Source: Heterohyrax brucei (Eukaryota > Chordata > Mammalia > Hyracoidea > Procaviidae). From it: a stretch of 64,000 nt of DNA. The position numbers and the translations under genes were made by a program. Below are positions 58,926-64,000 of this stretch, one piece after another. The stretch's first letter is position 1. Every line of letters begins with the position of its first letter. The notes beneath the pieces are model-generated. The model was not told the origin of the DNA and did not search any database. It worked only from the letters and a program-made list of their open reading frames with translations. Location of the stretch: the NCBI GenBank assembly GCA_028571685.1, contig CM053146.1, positions 22,789,431-22,853,430 on the forward strand, written 5' to 3'.

Positions 58926-59284
58926 CTAGGCTTTGACTCATCCAAATTCTGAACGAATCTCTTTCCCCAAACCCAAATTCCTTCCTAAACAGACCTCATT
59001 CTGGAATTTTAAAAAATATGCTATGCACGGGTATATCATAGGACAAAGGTGTGAAGATCTTCCCTTTAACATGTCCAAGATGTGGGGAGCTAGGGCACCC
59101 CCTTTCCTCTCCTTAAAAACAATAACATGTTCCTTATGTTGACTGGTCAGTAAATCTCAGGACTCTCGTCCTAGGGCCCATGCCTGAGGTCCTGGTGGCA
59201 ATGACAATCAGGACACTCATCTAAAGTGAACAATTGCCTTGTTACAGTGAGTTAATAGTACAGTATTGCATTTCAGAGCAAGGG
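58926..59284. other. Unassigned, apparently single-copy
   Basis: No recognisable repeat or gene. Confidence 0.4.
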
Positions 59285-59415
59285 CTTCAAGATCAAACCA
59301 CCCTGTGGAAAAATTGTGGCTCTGCTAGTAGCTGGACATGTGGCCTTGGGAAAGTCACTTACCCTGTCTGAACCTGTTTCTTCATCTGTTAAAAAAAAAA
59401 TGATATTAGGAGACT
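59285..59415 (+). repeat. MIR SINE
   Basis: 'tgtggctctgctagtagctg', 'tggccttgggaaagtcactt' and 'gtttcttcatctgttaaaa' match the MIR core and 3' end. Confidence 0.85.
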
Positions 59416-59898
59416 ATGTTCAGAGACAGGAAGGTTTAGTATTTTGCATATGCCAATTTTTCCCAAATTGATCTAAGCATTTAATGCTATTCTGATAAAT
59501 TCCCAATAGGATTATTTTATAAAACTTGACATGAATAATCTAAAATACATGTTTCAGTCCAAAGAGCCGAAAGCAGTCAAGGATCTCCTGAAGAATAAGT
59601 TGAGGATAATTTGCTATCAAGACTTACCACAGTGTCATGGAACTGATATGACAAATGAAACAAAACAGAGACCAGGGTCACACATCTCTGTGGAGCTTAC
59701 ATGGGGAGGTGGCATATCTCAGTGATGAAGGAGGAACTGAGTTTGCGATGAATGGTTGTCCAAATGATAAAAATTAAATTGCAACAAAAATACAAACATC
59801 CCAGTCAAAAAAATGGGAAAGAGATTTGAATAGACATTTTGCCAGAGAAGTCAGGCAAATGACTGACAAGCACATGAAAAGGCACTCAGTGTCATTAA

Positions 59899-60012
59899 AC
59901 CAAAACCACATTGCCGTCAAGCTGATTCCAACTCATAGTGACCCTGTAAGACAGAGTAGAAGTACTCCATAGAGTTTCCAAGGAGGGTCTGGTAGATTTG
60001 AACTGCCCACCT
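59899..60012 (-). mobile_element. AfroSINE, antisense, head missing
   Basis: 'ccaaaaccacattgccgtca', 'cagagtagaagtactccata' and 'agatttgaactgcccacct' cover tail and body. Confidence 0.85.
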
Positions 60013-60644
60013 TCAGGGAAATACAAATCGCAATCACAAGGATACACCACCTCACCACCACTAAGATAGCTGTTATGAACAAACACCAAACAACTGGAAA
60101 ACAACAGATGTTGGCAAGAATGTGGAAAAACTGAAACCATCATGCGTTGTTGGTGGGAGTATAACAGTGCAATCACTGTAGAAAGCAGTTTCACAGTTCC
60201 TCAATAAGTTAAACATAGAACTACCATATAACGCAGCAACAACTCTTTTGGGTTTATAGCCCAAAGACTTGAAAGTAGGAACACAAACAGATACGTGTAC
60301 ACCAATGTTCACTGCAGCACTGTTCACAACAGCAAAAAGTGGAAACCAACTGAACTTTCACCAACAGATGAACGAATAAACAAAATATTGTACATTTACA
60401 CAGTGGAATATTAATCAACCGTAAAGAGAAACAAAATTCTGATACAGGCTACAACTTGGATGAACCTGGAAAATGTTAAGTGAGATACATTAGGGACAAA
60501 AGGACAAATACAGTATGGTTCCTCTTACATGAAATACCTAAAATAAGAAAACATGTAGAATAAAAATTTCATAATGCCTACCAGGGGAAAGAGAAGGTCC
60601 CTAGGTGATGAAAACAATTTGCTCTTGAGTGCTAAATGTTAGAG

Positions 60645-60800
60645 GCCCACATCCACCCTGTGGTGCTGTGTAAGAAACGCCTGGCAACCTGTTTCCATGA
60701 AGATTTCAGCCAGCAACACCTTATGGGGATGTCTACTCTGTAACATTTGGGGTTGCTAGGTGTTGGAATCAGCTGGGCGGCAACGTGTTTTGTTTTGGTA
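60645..60800 (+). mobile_element. AfroSINE, sense, diverged
   Basis: 'ccctgtggtgctgtgtaaga', 'accttatggggatgtctact' and 'gggcggcaacgtgttttgtt' cover head to tail. Confidence 0.7.
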
Positions 60801-61480
60801 CTGGGGAAGGAGGTGAAGAGAAAAGAAGTTATTGCTTATGGAGTACTGAGTTTCTATTAAGAGAGATGGAAAAACAGGAAAACTGATAGCAGTGATGGTT
60901 GCCTAACAAAATTAACATTCATGAGAAGCACATGCAATAAATGTTGAAATGGCAAATGTTTTGTCATATGCACTTATACCACAATTTTAAAAAATTGTAA
61001 AAAGTAAAATTAGATCCCCCCCTATAGTCTATAATTTGTAATCATTTACAAATGTACTAAGAATTTACAAGTGGAAGGTGGACTTCAAAGATTTTCAAGG
61101 AAAATATGGGAGGGTATTGTGATTTTGGATGGAGGAAGATTTCATAAATAAGAGTGAAAAAGCACTAATTCTAAAAAGAAAGATTGATAAAATTGCCTGC
61201 GTTACAATTAAGAACTCTGTTCATTAGAAGCTACCAAAAGAAAGTGAAAAGATGGGGCATAATCTGGGAAGAGGTACTATAGTATCTTTAACTGGTAAAA
61301 GATTAGCACCTGGGATATGTAAGAAACTTCTGCTAATGTATAAGAGACAGACAGTGCAATAGAAAAAATGAGGAAAAGCCATAAATAGGCATTTCTTAGA
61401 CGAGGGAACATAATAAATGATCCTACCAGAACCAGGGAAATGCCAAATAAGAACCAAGTGGAGTACAATTTATACCCACT

Positions 61481-62145
61481 GTTGTTGCTGTTGTTAGGTG
61501 CCATTGAGTCAGTTCTGACTCATAGCGACCCATAAACAACAGAATGGAACACTGCCTGGTCTTCAGCCATATCCACAATCATTTTTATGCTTAAGCCCAT
61601 TGTTGTGGCCACTGTGTCAAATCTCATCGAGGGCCTTTGTATTTTTATCAAACTCTCCAGTCTACCAAGAATGACTGATCCTTCCTGACAACACATCCGA
61701 AGTATGGGCAACACAGTCTTGCCGTCTTTGCTTCCCAGGAGCGCTCTGGTTGCACTTCTTCCAGAACAGATCTGTTTGTTTTTTTGGCAGTCTGTGGACA
61801 TTCAACATTCTTCTCTAACACCACAACTCCAAGGCATCAATTCTTCTTCTGTCTTCTTTGTTCATTGTTCAGTTTTCTCATGCACATGATGCAACTGAAA
61901 ATACAATGGTCTGGGTCAGGCACACTTTAGCCCTCATTGTGACAACTTTACTTTTCATTACTTTAAAGAGATCCTTTACAGCAGATTTTCCCAATGCAAT
62001 GAGTCTTTTGGTTTCTTGACTGCTGTTTCCATGGTCATTAATTGTGGGCTGAAGTAAAATGATATGCTTGACAACCTCAATCCTTTTTCCACTTATGGCT
62101 ATGTTGCTTACTGGTCCAGTTGTGAGGATTTTTGTTTTCTTTATA
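61481..62145 (-). mobile_element. RTE LINE, 3' end, antisense
   Basis: It starts at the 3' end (gttgttgctgttgttaggtg), then 'agtcagttctgactcatagc', and runs to 'ggatttttgttttctttat'. The minus-strand frames at 61520-61801 and 61878-62165 (KIKTKILTTG-type ending) are C-terminal scraps. It is dead. Confidence 0.9.
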
Positions 62146-62214
62146 GTTGCTGGATTGGCAAGCATGGTAAGCTTTGGACAAAATATGAATTAACAGGAAC
62201 TTGGATGTTAATGG

Positions 62215-62380
62215 ATATCCTAGTGGCTTAGTGGTTAAGTGCTACATCTGATGACCCAAAAGATTGGCAGTTCAAATCTGTCAGACACTCCTTGGAAACT
62301 CTATGGGGCAGTTCTACTGTGACTTACAGGGTTGCTATGAGTTGGAATCGACTTGAAGGCACTGGATTTGGTGGCTTTGA
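62215..62380 (+). mobile_element. AfroSINE, sense, with target duplication
   Basis: 'gatatcctagtggcttagtg', 'ggaaactctatggggcagtt' and 'gcactggatttggtggcttt' cover the full element. Duplication tggatgttaatg (62203-62214) / tggacgttaatg (62381-62392), 11 of 12. Confidence 0.9.
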
Positions 62381-62511
62381 TGGACGTTAATGCACTTCTG
62401 CTGAGTGTCTGTTGATGCTGTCTGTTGGGAAACAAATTTGATATTTGTGTTATTGCACATTTAGATACTTGTGACCCATCACTTCCAAGCTTCACCATGT
62501 ATGTACTAGGA

Positions 62512-62714
62512 CAGAAGTTGGCAAACTGTGGTCCGCAGACTACTGTTCTGTAGATAAAATGTTCCTGGAACTCAGCCACAAGCCTACTTACTTGTGGTCT
62601 GTGGCCGCTTCTGTGCTACAACAGCAGAGCCAAGCAGAGGCCACAGAGACCAGACGGCCCACAAAGCTGAAAACAGTTACCATCTGCCTTCTACACAGTT
62701 TGCCTAGCCTTCTG
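62512..62714 (+). mobile_element. Short hAT-like DNA element with inverted ends
   Basis: The ends cagaagttggcaaactgt and acagtttgcctagccttctg are inverted repeats. Inner blocks ('tagataaaatgttcctggaa', 'ggccgcttctgtgctacaac') fit a common eutherian non-autonomous hAT family whose exact name I am not sure of. Confidence 0.7.
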
Positions 62715-62719
62715 TGGAG

Positions 62720-62933
62720 GCTTTATTTTAGCACCATTTTGTTTTCATTTGTAAGTTGTTTGTATAACCTTTAATTTTTAAAACAACAACTCTAGATTTT
62801 CAGAGAAATTGAGAAGATGGTACAGAAAGTTCCCATATATCCTCTCACTGACTTTCTGCCATTATTAACATCTCAGATTAGTAAGGCACATTTGATAAAA
62901 GTAAAGAGCAAATACTGACACTTTATTACTAAC
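62720..62933. other. Old repeat-like DNA, family unsure
   Basis: 'cagaaagttcccatatatcc' and 'cattattaacatctcagatt' recall a common old interspersed repeat, possibly L1-related. I cannot name it. Confidence 0.35.
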
Positions 62934-62938
62934 TCAAG

Positions 62939-63465
62939 TGTCATGGATTGAATTGTGTCCCCCCCAAAATATGTGTAGCCATGTGGCTGGGCCATGATTC
63001 CCAGTATTTTGTCACTGTCCTCCATTTTGTGGTTTTCCTGTGCTGTATGTTAAAGGATTAGGGTGGGGCTGCAAATCCCTTCATAGGATCACCTCCCTGC
63101 TCCACTGTAGAGGGTGGTTCCCTGGAGTGTGGCTTGCCCTACACTTAATCCTTTTATCTTGAAGGAGATAAAAGGAAAGGGAACCAGGCAGAGAATTGGG
63201 AACCTCATACCATCAATAGAACAGAGCCAGGAGAAGAGTGTGTCCTTCAGACCCGAAGTTCCCATGCCAAAGTGCTCCCTGGACTAAGACTGATATGCAA
63301 TACCGGACTTTCCTCCACAGCCGACTAGGGAGAAAGCCTTCCCCTGGAGCGGACATCTTGCATTTGGACTTGTAGCCTCCCGGAGTGTGTGAGAATAAAC
63401 TTTCCTTTTTTAAAGCCATCCACTCTGTGGTATTTCTGTTAGACTAGCCCTAGCTGACTAAAACA
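62939..63465 (+). mobile_element. MaLR-like solo LTR (type A), complete
   Basis: It begins tgtcatggattgaattgtgt and ends gctgactaaaaca, with AATAAA at about 63395. A perfect 5-bp duplication tcaag (62934-62938 and 63466-63470) flanks it, as expected for an ERVL/MaLR LTR. This is the reference for type A in this window. Confidence 0.9.
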
Positions 63466-63507
63466 TCAAGTTTTTTGTTTGTTCAGTTTTCCTTTCTCTT
63501 TAGCCCT

Positions 63508-63670
63508 TTCAAAGAGCTCCAAAATTGCTTTGAAGGGTGAACTAGGTGCTGGCATCAGTGCATAGTTTCTCAAGAGGAGTACTTCAAAGGTGACCATAGT
63601 GATATTCAGCAATGAGATATGTAGCACTTTTCCAGGATGAGTTTGTAAACTTTATTGGCAGTCCTCATAT
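63508..63670 (+). mobile_element. Mariner-derived element, right end only
   Basis: 'aattgctttgaagggtgaac', 'gctggcatcagtgcatagtt' and 'attggcagtcctcatat' match the right arm of the copy at 30251-30816. Confidence 0.8.
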
Positions 63671-63672
63671 AT

Positions 63673-64000
63673 ATATTTTTAATTTTTTGTTGTGATTAAG
63701 TGAAAGTTTACAATCCAAGTCAATTTGCCATATAAAGCCCTAGCACCTGCCTCTGTGCAACTCTGTCTGCTCTTCTTACTCTGTGACAGCACTCTTCCTT
63801 TCCACTCTTTGTTTCCATTGAGTAGGTCTACCATAGCTTCCAACACTTGTCCCCTCCTCTCCATTCTCTCCTCTCACCTCTAAAAAAAGAACTGTTGGAC
63901 AGCCTCATATCTATGTTAAATCATAAAGTATACACACCACCTGTACAACTCTGTGTCCCTTAGTCCAGTCAAATCTTTGTCTGAAGTGTTGCCTTCAGTA
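63673..64000 (-). mobile_element. L1 3' UTR, antisense, cut by window edge
   Basis: 'gattaagtgaaagtttacaa' and 'tctgtgacagcactcttcct' match the 3' end of the L1 at 38664. It continues beyond the window. Confidence 0.8.

Larger units (their letters stand above)
59430..60995 (+). mobile_element. Old L1, ORF2 C-terminus and 3' UTR, sense
   Basis: 'aaagagatttgaatagacat', 'aacaacagatgttggcaaga', 'aacacaaacagatacgtgta' and 'gggacaaaaggacaaataca' follow an old L1 3' part, ending near 60992. Two AfroSINEs split it at 59899 and 60645. Confidence 0.8.
61010..62505 (+). mobile_element. Old L1 ORF2 C-terminus, sense, twice interrupted
   Basis: L1 parts are at 61010-61480 ('gaaagattgataaaattgcc', 'aagaactctgttcattagaa'), 62146-62214 and 62393-62505 ('gggaaacaaatttgatattt'). 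An RTE (61481-62145) and an AfroSINE (62215-62380) lie between them. Confidence 0.65.

Noticed and set aside
1-64000. CRISPR arrays, operons, bacterial promoters or rRNA genes
   Set aside because: The window is mammalian interspersed-repeat DNA. No direct-repeat/spacer pattern or rRNA block was seen.

Overview
This window is mammalian nuclear DNA with no host gene that I can support. The repeats point to an afrotherian, most likely an elephant or a close relative. Three repeat groups give this away: the tRNA-like SINE whose tail matches the end of an RTE-type LINE (AfroSINE type), the RTE LINE itself, and L1 copies with the matching 3' UTR. Long open frames are absent except for one 619-codon stretch, which is the reverse transcriptase part of an L1 ORF2. 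Everything else readable as protein is a decayed transposon fragment. Family names are given from memory of consensus features; no database search was run.

Layout. 1-3245: an ancient antisense L1, interrupted by a short retrocopy. 3246-13085: mostly unassigned, low-repeat DNA with scattered MLT1, MER5A, MIR, AfroSINE and RTE pieces. 13100-16396: a MaLR-like provirus with unlike LTRs sits inside an older LTR, and a 128-bp copy of its 3' junction lies downstream. 16397-18179: mostly unassigned. 18180-21715: an old L1 interrupted by a 5'-inverted RTE. 21860-22790: a relic transposase of the Tc1/mariner superfamily. 22795-26757: a decayed L1 carrying a foldback mariner and an inverted internal duplication. 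26758-33922: MIRs, SINEs, LTR pieces and two more mariners in partly unassigned DNA. 34130-47041: a stack of nested antisense L1s, one of them nearly full length with tandem 5' UTR monomers. 47042-54818: SINEs, an old L1, and a younger L1 that appears to have carried about 400 bp of 3' flank into another L1. 54840-58115: an RTE in a MER2-like element, and an LTR nested in an LTR. 58116-64000: MIRs, old L1s with RTE and SINE insertions, a hAT-like element, a solo LTR, a mariner end and an L1 3' UTR running off the window.

The pieces are linked by mobilisation rather than by a pathway. The RTE LINE presumably moved the SINEs, since their 3' ends match. L1 moved the retrocopy at 638-988 and its own copies. 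The mariner copies look non-autonomous. The main interest is in insertion mechanics: twin priming, 3' transduction, LTR mismatch, templated duplications, and one transposase type that I would not expect in a mammal.
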